Counted from the stretch's first letter, positions 7,497-17,231 are shown. The stretch: 64,000 bases of DNA from CAYFLR01 sp964343805 (GCA_964343805.1 CAYFLR010000017.1:29455-93454), one strand, 5' to 3'. Notes: a model not told the origin generated them from the letters alone. Numbers and translations: made by a program.

Positions 7497-9842
7497 TTAA
7501 CTCTGGTTTTGAATCGAACCGTAATCGGTGTCTTTTCTATCACTTTCTGAACGACTCACTGAATGATACCCTACCGGCAATTCTATAAACATTTTGGTTC
7601 CCTTAGGAGCATTATCCTCCACTCTTACATAACCATGATGATCGGCTACAATTTGATTCACAATGGCCAACCCTAAACCGGTTCCTGATTTCTTAGTGGA
7701 GAAATAGGGTTCAAACATCTTCTGTTTGACTTCAATAGGGATACCTTTGCCGGTGTCTATCACACAAATACGAGCAATTCTTAAAATCTCATTATAGTCA
7801 CTTTCGACAATAATGTCTCCTGTTCCTGAAATGGCGTTAATCGAATTGCTTATAAAGTTGATTAAAACTCTCTTTATCTGCTCCCGATCAAACATAAAAT
7901 TGGGTATTTTCCCCTTCAACTCAATATGAAATGTCAAATTGGGGTGGTTTTTTGAGTACATATTCACAATTTCATCAATTAATTCATGAATATTATTCAA
8001 ACGGGGATTCACCGTAGGAAGTCGAGCAAATTTGGAAAATTCATTGACCAACACCTTAAGATCATCCACCTGCTCAACGATCATTTTGGTGCATTCATCC
8101 AGGAGCTCTTGATGGGGTTGTTCTTTGGAATTGCCTCCTAAAAATTTTCGTCTTAAGCGTTGTGCAGAAAGCTTAATCGGCGTCAGAGGGTTTTTAATTT
8201 CATGGGCAATTCTCCTTGCCACTTCTCGCCATGCAGCCATCCGTTGAGCTTTGACCAGATCGGTCATATCGTCAAATACCACCACCATACCCATATATTT
8301 TTTAGCCTCGTCTCGTAAAACTTCTACACTGAGAGCCAGACGATACTCTTTATCTTTCACCTTAATATTGATCTGTCTTTTGATAAATTCGTTCTCTTGA
8401 TGATTGAGCTCTTCCAATAATTCACTGACCAATTCTTGATGACCTGGCTGGGTGATTACATCCTTTAAGTTTTTGCCAATCACCCGAGTGGGATTGATTC
8501 TTAATAAACTGGCTGCCGCTTTATTAATGGTTTGAATACGGCCTTTCTTACCAATAGAAACCACTCCGGCAGTCACATTAATAAGTACCGCCTCCATGTA
8601 GGTTCTTCTTTGTTCAATCTCTTCCGATGTTTTGGAAAGCTCATCATAGGCTTTTCTTAGATCAGATTGACTGTCTTTTAAATCACCCGCCATCTTGTTA
8701 AAAGATCGCACTAAGGTTCCCATTTCATCATTGGTTTTAATATTGATATGAACGTCCAGATTCCCTTCCGCAATTTGGTCGGTGGCCTCCGCCAAGGTCT
8801 GAATGGGTATGGTAATCTCCCGAGCTAAATAAAAACCGAGCCACACTGCCGAGAAAATAATGAGCAAGGTCATCATGGCAAGTAGCACAAAATAGCCTGA
8901 TTTAATTACATTCTTACGCGGTTTAATGTCACTAAAAATCCCCTCAATGACATTGAGTTTTTCCACCCACCGATAGCGCACAAAGTCATAGACCACCAGG
9001 GTGCCAATCACCTCCTGACTTTTGTGTTTACGGATGGGTTCGTAGTGAATAAGAAATTCCCCTTTGTTCACATTTAAAATGGTGTTATAGGGTTTTCCCT
9101 CATTTCCTGATCGAATGCCTTCCTGATCTTTGGCAGTCACTGAGGCAATATTGATATCACTGTTCACCGAAGACTCGATGGGTTTCTTTTTACCCTTTAA
9201 ATAAATGCGGGCTAATTGAATTTCATGCACATAACAAAAACGGTTAAACAGTTGCATGAAATGCTTATTGTCCTCCTTAACTATATAATTGAAGGCACTC
9301 ATCTCTTTGGAAAATTTCTTTGACCACACCTCCAATCTCTGAAATGAATCGTCATAATAATACTGCACCACATTTCTTAAATTCTGCAAAGATTGACTGA
9401 TATTGGCAGAGAAGTATTTTTCTAAACTGTTATTAATAAACTGAGTAGAGATATAAAAAAGAAGAACAGTGGGAATGATAGAGAAAAATAGGAAAACTAA
9501 AACTAATTTGGCTCGGAGTTTAGAGCCCAGTTTCCCTCTTTTGATCTCAATGATTAATTTAACTAAGTTCCGGAAAATAAGGAACAGCAGCACAAGGATG
9601 AGTACAATATCAATATTGACCAGACCAAGAAAAATGATCTTAGAGAAAAAATCTCGCGGAATATTGAGCCGCTCCACCGCATGAAAAATATACTTTTCGA
9701 AATAACCCAGACCGATGAGACTGCTGATGGTAATTAAAATAACCGCAATCTCCCGCTTCCGTCGCCTCTTTTCAGTTTTCCTATGAAGCTCGGTTAAGCG
9801 GGGATGGTCGATATATTTTTTTTCATGATCCTGAAGCGGCAT
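7497..9842 (-). CDS. ntrY: NtrY-like membrane sensor histidine kinase
   Basis: 781-residue kinase. Three hydrophobic segments occupy the first 130 residues, then a periplasmic sensing region, a further membrane helix (about 320-345) and a HAMP (REITIPIQTLAEATDQIAEG). A PAS domain follows (about 410-520), then HisKA with the phosphoacceptor His in RRIAHEIKNPLTPIKLSAQR (about 548) and a HATPase domain (FISNSINAI, DTGKGI, GTGLGLAI). This is the architecture of NtrY, which senses redox or nitrogen state in Proteobacteria. It starts 31 nt after kdd, so expression with the lysine-catabolic genes is possible; whether the kinase senses a related signal is unknown. Confidence 0.93.
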   Translation of the reverse strand: MPLQDHEKKYIDHPRLTELHRKTEKRRRKREIAVILITISSLIGLGYFEKYIFHAVERLNIPRDFFSKIIFLGLVNIDIVLILVLLFLIFRNLVKLIIEIKRGKLGSKLRAKLVLVFLFFSIIPTVLLFYISTQFINNSLEKYFSANISQSLQNLRNVVQYYYDDSFQRLEVWSKKFSKEMSAFNYIVKEDNKHFMQLFNRFCYVHEIQLARIYLKGKKKPIESSVNSDINIASVTAKDQEGIRSGNEGKPYNTILNVNKGEFLIHYEPIRKHKSQEVIGTLVVYDFVRYRWVEKLNVIEGIFSDIKPRKNVIKSGYFVLLAMMTLLIIFSAVWLGFYLAREITIPIQTLAEATDQIAEGNLDVHINIKTNDEMGTLVRSFNKMAGDLKDSQSDLRKAYDELSKTSEEIEQRRTYMEAVLINVTAGVVSIGKKGRIQTINKAAASLLRINPTRVIGKNLKDVITQPGHQELVSELLEELNHQENEFIKRQINIKVKDKEYRLALSVEVLRDEAKKYMGMVVVFDDMTDLVKAQRMAAWREVARRIAHEIKNPLTPIKLSAQRLRRKFLGGNSKEQPHQELLDECTKMIVEQVDDLKVLVNEFSKFARLPTVNPRLNNIHELIDEIVNMYSKNHPNLTFHIELKGKIPNFMFDREQIKRVLINFISNSINAISGTGDIIVESDYNEILRIARICVIDTGKGIPIEVKQKMFEPYFSTKKSGTGLGLAIVNQIVADHHGYVRVEDNAPKGTKMFIELPVGYHSVSRSESDRKDTDYGSIQNQS

Positions 9843-9873
9843 GCCAATCCTTGCCTATTTTTGCCAATCCTTC

Positions 9874-10920
9874 TCAGGAAAAAGTTTTCTCAAAAAGAGC
9901 TCTTAATTTTTCATCTTTTCTTAAGAGATCCAATGTGTAGTCTGCATGATTTTCGGCATATCCGTTGCCAATCAGCATGGTGACAGCACTTCCTATTCCT
10001 TCGGCAGCCAAGGCTGCGGCGGTAAAACTAGTGGCCATACTAAAGAAATAAATAATACCTGAACCTTTAGTAGCTAAAATAGAAGCCGCCTCAGTTCCGG
10101 CAATATTCACCACGTTGATTGTTACATCAGCCATTTGATTATTCGTCAATTCACTCACGGAATTGAAAACCGCAACTGGATCAGTGGCATCAATTTGCAC
10201 CGCATGATCACAGTATCCAAGATCTTTAATTATCTTCATGCTGGAATCAGAACGTCCCATTCCTATAATTTTACCCTTAGGACCTGCTTTCTCTCTAGCA
10301 ACCTGAGAGCAAAGAATACCAGATTTCCCCGCTGCACCTAAGATAACTACCGTGTCCCCCTCTTTTACTAATTGATCAGTTTGAGGAGCTGCACCCGCTA
10401 CATCTAAAGCAGCTAGCACCAGATTCTCTGGTATATCTTCTGGGATTTTGGCGTAAATTCCAGAGTCAAATAGTACCGCTTGACCTTCGATCTCCACTTG
10501 ATCAGTCTCTTTTCTTAGACCAATAATTTTATCAATTCGAAGTGGAGTCAGTGTGAGTGAAACCAAAGTCGCAATAGAATCTCCTGGTTTAATCTGGTCT
10601 ACATCACTGCGATTTTTACCCACCTTATTGACGGTTCCTAAAAGCATTCCACCAGAGCTAGTCACTGGATTGTGGTGTTTACCACGTTGGTTTACAATTT
10701 CCAAAACATGGGATTTGATCTTTTCATCATCATCCTCACAAGCTTTACGGATTTGATGAAAACTAGCGGAATCAATGTTCAACATTTTCACATCGATGAG
10801 CATCTCTGTGTCATCTACTTGACTCATATCATTGTTTAATTGCCAAGCTGCTTGGGGCATTACACCCTCTGGTTTAATTACACGATGAAAACCAAATCTT
10901 CTATTTCTTTGATCACTCAT
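9874..10920 (-). CDS. kdd: L-erythro-3,5-diaminohexanoate dehydrogenase
   Basis: Oxidatively deaminates L-erythro-3,5-diaminohexanoate to 5-amino-3-oxohexanoate in lysine fermentation. The 348-residue protein starts MSDQRNRRFGFHRVIKPEGV and has an N-terminal GroES-like fold and a Rossmann motif VVILGAAGKSGILC, the pattern of Kdd proteins rather than generic zinc alcohol dehydrogenases. The start overlaps the kamE stop by 4 nt, and kamE and kamD supply its substrate, which makes the assignment strong. The next pathway genes (kce, kal, atoDA) and lysine 2,3-aminomutase are not in this window. Confidence 0.93.
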   Translation of the reverse strand: MSDQRNRRFGFHRVIKPEGVMPQAAWQLNNDMSQVDDTEMLIDVKMLNIDSASFHQIRKACEDDDEKIKSHVLEIVNQRGKHHNPVTSSGGMLLGTVNKVGKNRSDVDQIKPGDSIATLVSLTLTPLRIDKIIGLRKETDQVEIEGQAVLFDSGIYAKIPEDIPENLVLAALDVAGAAPQTDQLVKEGDTVVILGAAGKSGILCSQVAREKAGPKGKIIGMGRSDSSMKIIKDLGYCDHAVQIDATDPVAVFNSVSELTNNQMADVTINVVNIAGTEAASILATKGSGIIYFFSMATSFTAAALAAEGIGSAVTMLIGNGYAENHADYTLDLLRKDEKLRALFEKTFS

Positions 10921-11676
10921 AATTCCCCCCCTGTACGCTCAACCATAGTCGTAACAACATAATTTGCGACCTCCGATGGTAAGGTATGAATACCAAACCC
11001 GGCATCAAAACCCAGTTCTAATGCCAATTTATGACTAATCCGAGGTCCTCCAATAATAAGCAAAGTCTCTTGCAGTTGCTTCTCTTTTTGAAAGCATTTC
11101 AAAAGATCTGTTAAATTGTAAATATGTACATCTTTCGCCGTGACGATTTGAGAAACTAAAACCGCATCAGCCTTTTCTTGAATAGCTCTTTTTACCAATT
11201 CTTCATTAGGAACTTGAGCTCCTAAATTGATCGCTTTTATTTCACTATATCGTTCCAGGCCATAATCACCATGATATCCCTTCATGTTCATAATGGCATC
11301 AATACCCACCGTATGAGCATCTGAGCCGGTGGTTGCACCGAGAATAACCACCTTTCTTTTCAGTTTTGTCTTTATAATTTGGTTAATCTCTTCCCGACTG
11401 CGGGTCACCACTTCAATTTGCGGCACTTCAATTTTGTTAAAATCCACCTCATGCTTGCACTTCCCATAGGCCACAACAAAGGAAAAACCTTCACCAATGG
11501 ACTCCAGATGGGTGATAAGAGGCTCCTCTAAACCCATTTTTATAAGGAGCTGGGTTGCAGCTTCTTTTGCTTCAGGTGAGGCAGTCACCGGTAAGGTGAA
11601 ACTCACTTGCATTTTTCCNNNNNNNNNNTAAAGTATCGCCATAAGGTTTAAGATGCTTTAATTGATCATTATTCAT
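10917..11676 (-). CDS. kamE: Lysine 5,6-aminomutase beta (B12-binding) subunit (crosses N gap)
   Basis: Adenosylcobalamin-binding subunit that, with KamD, moves an amino group from C6 to C5 of D-lysine or L-beta-lysine. The B12 loop DAHTVGIDAIMNMKG with the axial His, and a C-terminal IGGPRISHKLALELGFDAGFG, are diagnostic. The N gap 11619-11628 hides the frame. Reading from the ATG at 11676 gives MNNDQLKHLKPYGDTL, matching the conserved KamE N-terminus. The other frame would give the short, unconvincing MAIL. The 10 N are therefore a placeholder for a multiple of three. The true product is about 250 residues. It begins 9 nt after the kamD stop. Confidence 0.93.
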
Positions 11677-11684
11677 CGTCTCTC

Positions 11685-13241
11685 TCACTCTTCTAAAAAA
11701 GACAGCATGGGATTGTAGTATTCATTGTTTTTCAAAACCACACCCTCAAGACCTTTGCCTCCCTCTCTGGTTCGAGAGATTCCTGCAAAACTTGCATCTG
11801 CAATCGCCTCATAAAGACCTTTTTCTTTAATCTCCTTCAACTGAAAAATGGCATGATCCATCAAGAACTGCATTCGATCTTTTATTTTGCCATCAGACTT
11901 AAAGGATATTTCATTTTTCAAGGTTTTGGCGGTTCTAAACACATAATCTGCATTTTGAATGGCGAGTGCTCGATCCATAGCAAAGGGAGTGTGAATTTGC
12001 TCTGTCATCATTCCAAGTAAAACAATATCCTGTTCTGTAAGAAGCGCGGTGAGATTAAAAAATCCATTATGTAAAAAACCCTGGAAAACATCTCCTGTCA
12101 TATAACGAGTGGGAGGCATATATTTTAATGGAGATTTGGGAAACAGTTGTCTTACTAGGAGAGCTCCCGCCATCTCATTCACAAAAGAGTCTTCCATGGC
12201 TGGGTCGATTTCGAAAGCATGACCAAGACCCATTCGATTCTCATTCATGCCCGCTTTGAGAGCAAACTGCTCGTTTATCAACTGACTGGTTACCACCTGA
12301 TACCCTACTTCCATTGCATCAGAAGTGGTTAAATAGTTATCTTCGCCGGTGTTAATATACATATCATTGTGAGCACAAATCAGCCGAGATATATACTGGT
12401 CTATGAGGGTTCTTCTCATGTTAATATCACGAAATAAGATCCCATACATGGCATCATTTAACACCATGTCCAAACCTTCCACCGCCCCTAAATAAGCAAT
12501 CTCAGCCATACAAAGACCAGAGGAGTAATTCACCAGATGAATGTAACGCCCTAGCTCTTCGCCTGCCTGATCAAGAATCTCTCTGATATATCGAAAATTC
12601 TCTTGGGTAGCATAGGTCCCACCAAAGCCCACAGTGGTTTTTCCATAGGGAACATAATCGAGGAGACTTTGCGCGGTGCTTCTTATAATAGCTATGATAT
12701 CTGCACCTTGTTCTGCCGCAATGCGTGCTTGCACACCATCTTCTTCAATATTGCCAGTGGCTACTATCAAATATTTCCAAGGTCCTTGGCTAGGCTTCAC
12801 CTGGTTTTTGAAATCCTGCCTTTTTGCCAAACTCTCCTTCATTCGATCCTGCCCTGCTTTAACAAATGGATCAAGAAAGGTCTCCACTTCACCTAAAGGA
12901 GATTTGGGGATATCAAAAACAGGAAATTCTTTCTCACAATACTTGGTAGCCAAAGCAAGAGGACTCTCTATTTTGTGATGAAGGAGGGCATTTCCTATAT
13001 GATAAGCGATCCCATCACTCAAAGCCCCCTTCTTAAGCCCATCGTCTACCAGTTTATTCACTAGAGGTGCTCCCTCAGAATTTGCTCCTTCCACCCCTAG
13101 AAATCGAGCCACGCATCGCTCAATTCCCACCGTTGTAGAGGAGACAATATCTTCGTAGACGTTTTCAACGATATCTTTAGCCAAAGCTCTGGCTTCTTTT
13201 ACCTGTTTTTCAGGAATAAAGGGAAGTTGAGTTTCCTTCAT
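11685..13241 (-). CDS. kamD: Lysine 5,6-aminomutase alpha subunit
   Basis: 518-residue PLP- and B12-dependent catalytic subunit of lysine 5,6-aminomutase. It starts MKETQLPFIPEKQVKEARAL. The central region has the TIM-barrel substrate and cofactor sequences seen in KamD, including IEEDGVQARIAAEQGADIIA, YGKTTVGFGGTYATQENFRY and INTGEDNYLTTSDA. Length and order match the family throughout. It is the first gene of kamD-kamE-kdd and probably follows its own promoter in the gap 13242-13451. The enzyme normally acts in anaerobic lysine fermentation, which goes with the ferredoxin-linked oxidoreductase at the left end of the window. Confidence 0.95.
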   Translation of the reverse strand: MKETQLPFIPEKQVKEARALAKDIVENVYEDIVSSTTVGIERCVARFLGVEGANSEGAPLVNKLVDDGLKKGALSDGIAYHIGNALLHHKIESPLALATKYCEKEFPVFDIPKSPLGEVETFLDPFVKAGQDRMKESLAKRQDFKNQVKPSQGPWKYLIVATGNIEEDGVQARIAAEQGADIIAIIRSTAQSLLDYVPYGKTTVGFGGTYATQENFRYIREILDQAGEELGRYIHLVNYSSGLCMAEIAYLGAVEGLDMVLNDAMYGILFRDINMRRTLIDQYISRLICAHNDMYINTGEDNYLTTSDAMEVGYQVVTSQLINEQFALKAGMNENRMGLGHAFEIDPAMEDSFVNEMAGALLVRQLFPKSPLKYMPPTRYMTGDVFQGFLHNGFFNLTALLTEQDIVLLGMMTEQIHTPFAMDRALAIQNADYVFRTAKTLKNEISFKSDGKIKDRMQFLMDHAIFQLKEIKEKGLYEAIADASFAGISRTREGGKGLEGVVLKNNEYYNPMLSFLEE

Positions 13242-13451
13242 AGCAATTCTTACTCTCCATCCTCGTCATAACAAAACTAATCCGGAAGTTATCTTACATA
13301 TTTATATAGATAGAATCCATTAAATTCCTGGCAATAAAAAAATGGAGTATGGAGAGTGCTGTCTGATCTCTATTTTAGTCTCTGGCATCTACAATTGAGA
13401 CGGTCTCAGCCACTGAAACCAGATCACCTTCCCCTTTTTTCCATTAATAAT

Positions 13452-13841
13452 ATGTGTTATGATAAAAAAATGGTTGGTAAAAGTAATACAAACTCAACAT
13501 CTAATGACAGCGACGAGAAGAAAGGAGCTAAAATTCTTTCCTTAGCAAAATCAGCAATAACCAGAAGTGTAGAGCTCGCCCTCACCGAAGAGACTCTGCG
13601 TATGGTACAGGATTTAAAAAAACCCAAAGAGGTCATGAGCCTACTCGCAGACCAAGCAGAGAAGGGAAAAGACGAAGTGATGAAAATCATCACTCAAGAG
13701 ATTTCCAAAATGTTTGCCAAGGTGGACTTAAAAAAAGAGATGCTCACTTTTTTTGAGGATTACCAAATCAACCTGCATGTAACTATCACCCCTAGAAAAA
13801 AAACCAGGCGGAAAAAGAGAAAGGTGAAGCCAAAAACCTAA
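13452..13841 (+). CDS. Small charged helical protein, function unknown
   Basis: I do not recognise this protein. Of the ATGs available, 13452 (MCYDKKMVGK) or 13470 (MVGKSNTNST) fit best, because residues further upstream look like translated intergenic DNA; neither has a strong ribosome site. The body (about 129 aa) is one soluble helical domain (EETLRMVQDLKKPKEVMSLL, KDEVMKIITQEISKMF) ending in a basic tail, RKKTRRKKRKVKPKT. The tail suggests nucleic-acid or membrane contact. It lies 33 nt before the comEC-like gene, so the two may form an operon. No signal peptide. Confidence 0.55.
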   Translation: MCYDKKMVGKSNTNSTSNDSDEKKGAKILSLAKSAITRSVELALTEETLRMVQDLKKPKEVMSLLADQAEKGKDEVMKIITQEISKMFAKVDLKKEMLTFFEDYQINLHVTITPRKKTRRKKRKVKPKT

Positions 13842-13874
13842 TTCCTGGTACAGCCTTTGCTTATGATGTAAATC

Positions 13875-15080
13875 ATGAGCAGTTCTTTTTATAAACATCC
13901 CTTCCTTATACCCATTATTGCCGGATCTTTCTGTGTAGTAGATTTTATCTATTGCAATCACCAACTTCCATTTGAGTACTTTTTTCTCATTCTAGGTATT
14001 TGGGTTTTTTGGCTAGGGATTCTTCATAAAAAGCTGGCTCTTTTCATTTTCTTGCTGACACTCTTCCACCTATTACAATTAAATAACTCACCTCTTCCCA
14101 AAAAAACCAAGGAAGATAAATTCTCCCTGTCGAGGGTGGATGCCAGCAGAAACCATATCTCATCCCAATTCCAGCAACACCCCCATATCAGAATCCTTAT
14201 AGATGTTTTAATTCTGGGTTTTAAAAAATCCCTCTCTCTTAAATTACAGTTTCAATTAAGGCAGTTAGGCATTGTTCATCTCTTTGTCATTTCGGGAGTG
14301 CACCTGATCTTTGTAGTGGGGTTTATAAAAATAATCATTCGTCCTTTACTGCTATTTATCTATTTTAAGTTAAGCCTTTTCAAAAAATATCTTCCCTTTC
14401 TATTAGAAACTGCCCTTCTTTGCAGTGGAGCTCTCCTCTTCACTCTTCTTTCCGGTCTTCAAATACCGACTTTAAGAGCCCTCACCTTCTATCTAATGGG
14501 GCAAATGTTAAAATGGCAGGCCAAAAAACCGGCCTACTTTCACAACCTATCTCTCACCATTTTAATCGTGCACACTCTTTTTCCAGCTCTATTGATCAAT
14601 ATCTCTTGGTTACTCTCTCTCATCGCAGCCACTAGCTTTATTGCCCATAATCAATTTATCCCTAACCCCCAAAAAAGTACTTATTTTAAGTTATTTATTC
14701 GCCCTATGTACATCTCGCTGCTCACCATTAGCTGTCTCATGCCCGTCTCTCTCTATTTCTTTGATCAGATTAGTTTTTGGGGATTTATCCACAGTTTTTT
14801 GCAAGGTGCCATCATTGGTTTTATAGTTCTCCCCCTCCTCTTGCTACTTACGATAATTGCTCTTTGTGGGCTGACTCCTGCAATCCATATTCCCTTACAA
14901 TTAATAGAAAAGCTGGCCGGTATTTGGCTCCACTCTCTCTCTTCCTTACCCAAACAAAATTGGCTTATTTTAGAAGGAGATCAAAAGCAAAATGGGGAGG
15001 GAGTTTTTCTTTTTTACCTCATTTTGTTTTGCTTTTTTGTTTGGCTAGATCAAAAAAAATCCCCCCAACCCGAGGGCTGA
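13875..15080 (+). CDS. ComEC/Rec2-like competence-domain membrane protein (short form)
   Basis: 401-residue polytopic membrane protein with about ten hydrophobic segments. The competence-domain signature is visible: RQLGIVHLFVISGVHLIFVV (about 131-150), then LLSGLQIPTLRALTFYLMGQ, matching the LGIxHLxAISGxH and GxxxPxxRA motifs of ComEC. ComEC forms the inner-membrane channel for incoming single-stranded DNA. The N-terminal OB-fold region is reduced and the C-terminal metallo-beta-lactamase domain of classic ComEC is absent, so this is a channel-only form. The Shine-Dalgarno is weak. Its stop codon lies inside the hairpin that terminates dnaK from the opposite strand. Confidence 0.8.
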   Translation: MSSSFYKHPFLIPIIAGSFCVVDFIYCNHQLPFEYFFLILGIWVFWLGILHKKLALFIFLLTLFHLLQLNNSPLPKKTKEDKFSLSRVDASRNHISSQFQQHPHIRILIDVLILGFKKSLSLKLQFQLRQLGIVHLFVISGVHLIFVVGFIKIIIRPLLLFIYFKLSLFKKYLPFLLETALLCSGALLFTLLSGLQIPTLRALTFYLMGQMLKWQAKKPAYFHNLSLTILIVHTLFPALLINISWLLSLIAATSFIAHNQFIPNPQKSTYFKLFIRPMYISLLTISCLMPVSLYFFDQISFWGFIHSFLQGAIIGFIVLPLLLLLTIIALCGLTPAIHIPLQLIEKLAGIWLHSLSSLPKQNWLILEGDQKQNGEGVFLFYLILFCFFVWLDQKKSPQPEG

Positions 15081-15087
15081 GGGGATT
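15053..15087 (-). terminator. Intrinsic terminator of dnaK
   Basis: On the minus strand AATCCCC (15081-15087) pairs with GGGGATT (15058-15064) around a GC-rich loop, followed by a run of T (complement of the A-run at 15052-15059). This is a textbook Rho-independent terminator 28 nt after the dnaK stop. The stem also covers the comEC stop codon at 15078-15080. Confidence 0.88.
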
Positions 15088-15115
15088 CAATAAACATTTT
15101 TAAATGTCGAAAGTT

Positions 15116-17032
15116 TTAGGACTCTTCAAACTCCGCATCTACAACATCGTCATCTTTCTTGTCTTTAGTTGCATTTGGTTCCGCTTGATCGCCTTGAGGA
15201 CCAGCTCCCGCTGCACCTTCAGCACCCGGCTGTTGAGACTGCTTGTATATTAATTCAGCAATTTTATGAGATTCAGTTTGTAAAGCTTCCATCGCAGCTT
15301 TAATCTCTTCGGTGTTCTCAGTTTTCAAAGTCTCTCTTAACTTAGCAGACTTTTCTTCAATTTGAGAGGCCACATCAGGAGGAACTTTATCTTTATTTTC
15401 TTTGAGAGTTTTCTCTACCTGGTAAAGCATTGATTCAGCATTATTACGAGTTTCAATACTCTCTTTCTTTTTCTTATCTTCTTCTGCATGAACTTCAGCG
15501 TCCTTAACCGCTTTATCGATTTCGTCATCAGATAAACCGCCAGTGGCTTGAATAGTAATCTTTTGCTCTTTGCCAGTACCTAAATCTTTGGCAGAAACAT
15601 TTACCACACCATTGGCATCAATATTAAAAGTTACCTCAATTTGTGGAATTCCGCGAGGAGCAGCAGGAAGATCAACAAGACTAAAACGACCTAATGTTCT
15701 GGCATCACTCGCCATCTCACGCTCACCTTGTAACACGTGGATTTCAACACTGGTTTGATTGTCAGCCGCAGTGGAGAAAATTTGAGATTTCTTGGTAGGA
15801 ATAGTGGTGTTTCTCTCAATAAGTTTAGTCATCACTCCACCCAAGGTTTCAATACCAAGAGAAAGAGGAGTCACATCTAATAAGAGAACATCTTTTACAT
15901 CACCAGCTAATACACCCGCCTGAACAGCAGCACCTAAGGAGACCACTTCATCAGGGTTTACAGACTTATTAGGATCTTTACCAAAAACTTGCTTGATTTT
16001 CTCTTGAACTAAAGGAATACGAGTGGAACCACCCACTAAGAGGACCTCATCGATTTCGTTGATTGAGAGTCCCGCATCCTTGATAGCATTTTGACAAGGC
16101 TCTAAAGTAGATTCAACAATAGTCGCAATCAGCTCTTCAAACTTAGATCTTTTTAAATTAATGGCTAAATGTTTAGGGCCACTGGCATCAGCAGTAATAA
16201 AAGGAAGATTAATCTCAGTTTCTACTGCGGTTGAAAGCTCTATTTTCGCCTTTTCAGCAGCTTCTTTTAATCTCTGCATGGCCATTTTATCAGCGGAAAG
16301 ATCAATGCCACTGTCTTTTTTGAATTCAGCAGTCAAAAACTTGATAATCTCTTCATCTACATTGTCTCCACCTAAATGGGTATTTCCATTAGTGGAAAGC
16401 ACTTCAACTACATTTTCACCAACTTCCAAGATAGAGATATCAAAAGTACCGCCCCCAAAGTCATAAACAGCAATCTTCTCATCTTTTTTCTTATCCATTC
16501 CATAAGCAAGAGCTGCTGCGGTTGGCTCATTCACGATTCTCTTTACTTCTAAGCCTGCAATTTTACCAGCATCAATAGTTGCTTGACGTTGAGAGTCATT
16601 AAAATAAGCGGGCACTGTAATAACAGCTTCTGTAATTTTCTCACCCAGGTAATCTTCTGCAGAGGCTTTTAATTTTTGTAGAACCTTAGAGGAAATTTCT
16701 GGCACGGAAAGATCTTTTCCCTGAATTTCCATGAAACACATGCCACCACTGCCTTCTTTAATCTTGAAAGGCATTTTACCTGCTTCTTCAGATCTCTCAT
16801 TAAATTTACTCCCGATAAAACGTTTCGCAGAGTAAATTGTGTTAGTTGGGTTAGTTACTGCTTGCCTTTTAGCAACTTGACCAACCAAGGTTTCATCATC
16901 TTTAGTTACCGCAACAATAGAAGGGGTTGTTCGACCACCCTCAGAGTTTGTAATAATAGTAGGTACGCCACTCTCCATAACGGAAACTACTGAATTCGTG
17001 GTTCCTAAGTCGATTCCGATTATCTTGCCCAT
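15116..17032 (-). CDS. dnaK: Hsp70 chaperone DnaK
   Basis: ATP-dependent chaperone of 638 residues. It starts MGKIIGIDLGTTNSVVSVME. I choose this ATG because GGAGGAG lies just upstream; an ATG four codons earlier would bury that site. The nucleotide-binding domain has VPAYFNDSQRQATIDAGKIA, NEPTAAALAYG and VYDFGGGTFDISIL. The substrate domain has DVTPLSLGIETLGG and the tail ends in a Gln/Gly/Ala/Asp-rich segment with DDDVVDAEFEES. No grpE or dnaJ is adjacent, so the gene stands alone between its promoter (17084-17111) and terminator. Confidence 0.98.
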   Translation of the reverse strand: MGKIIGIDLGTTNSVVSVMESGVPTIITNSEGGRTTPSIVAVTKDDETLVGQVAKRQAVTNPTNTIYSAKRFIGSKFNERSEEAGKMPFKIKEGSGGMCFMEIQGKDLSVPEISSKVLQKLKASAEDYLGEKITEAVITVPAYFNDSQRQATIDAGKIAGLEVKRIVNEPTAAALAYGMDKKKDEKIAVYDFGGGTFDISILEVGENVVEVLSTNGNTHLGGDNVDEEIIKFLTAEFKKDSGIDLSADKMAMQRLKEAAEKAKIELSTAVETEINLPFITADASGPKHLAINLKRSKFEELIATIVESTLEPCQNAIKDAGLSINEIDEVLLVGGSTRIPLVQEKIKQVFGKDPNKSVNPDEVVSLGAAVQAGVLAGDVKDVLLLDVTPLSLGIETLGGVMTKLIERNTTIPTKKSQIFSTAADNQTSVEIHVLQGEREMASDARTLGRFSLVDLPAAPRGIPQIEVTFNIDANGVVNVSAKDLGTGKEQKITIQATGGLSDDEIDKAVKDAEVHAEEDKKKKESIETRNNAESMLYQVEKTLKENKDKVPPDVASQIEEKSAKLRETLKTENTEEIKAAMEALQTESHKIAELIYKQSQQPGAEGAAGAGPQGDQAEPNATKDKKDDDVVDAEFEES

Positions 17033-17083
17033 TGTCTCCTCCATTTATATTAAGCTATTTAGCTTCAATTACTGTAGAAACTA

Positions 17084-17111
17084 AAGGTAAGCATCACTTA
17101 AAATTTGTCAA
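17084..17111 (-). promoter_or_regulatory. Putative dnaK promoter
   Basis: On the minus strand a perfect TTGACA (complement of 17106-17111) is followed after 16 nt by TACCTT (complement of 17084-17089), about 50 nt upstream of the dnaK start. The -35 is strong and the -10 weak. No CIRCE inverted repeat (TTAGCACTC-N9-GAGTGCTAA) is seen, so HrcA control is not supported here. Confidence 0.45.
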
Positions 17112-17231
17112 GAGAAGGATGAGCTTTTTTTGAAAGCTTGCCTCAAATGACGAGATTCGGTAAAATAAAATCAACCACTTAATAAGTTTAGAAGGTTTTT
17201 TAATCTTTCAATGGAACCATAGGACTGACCC

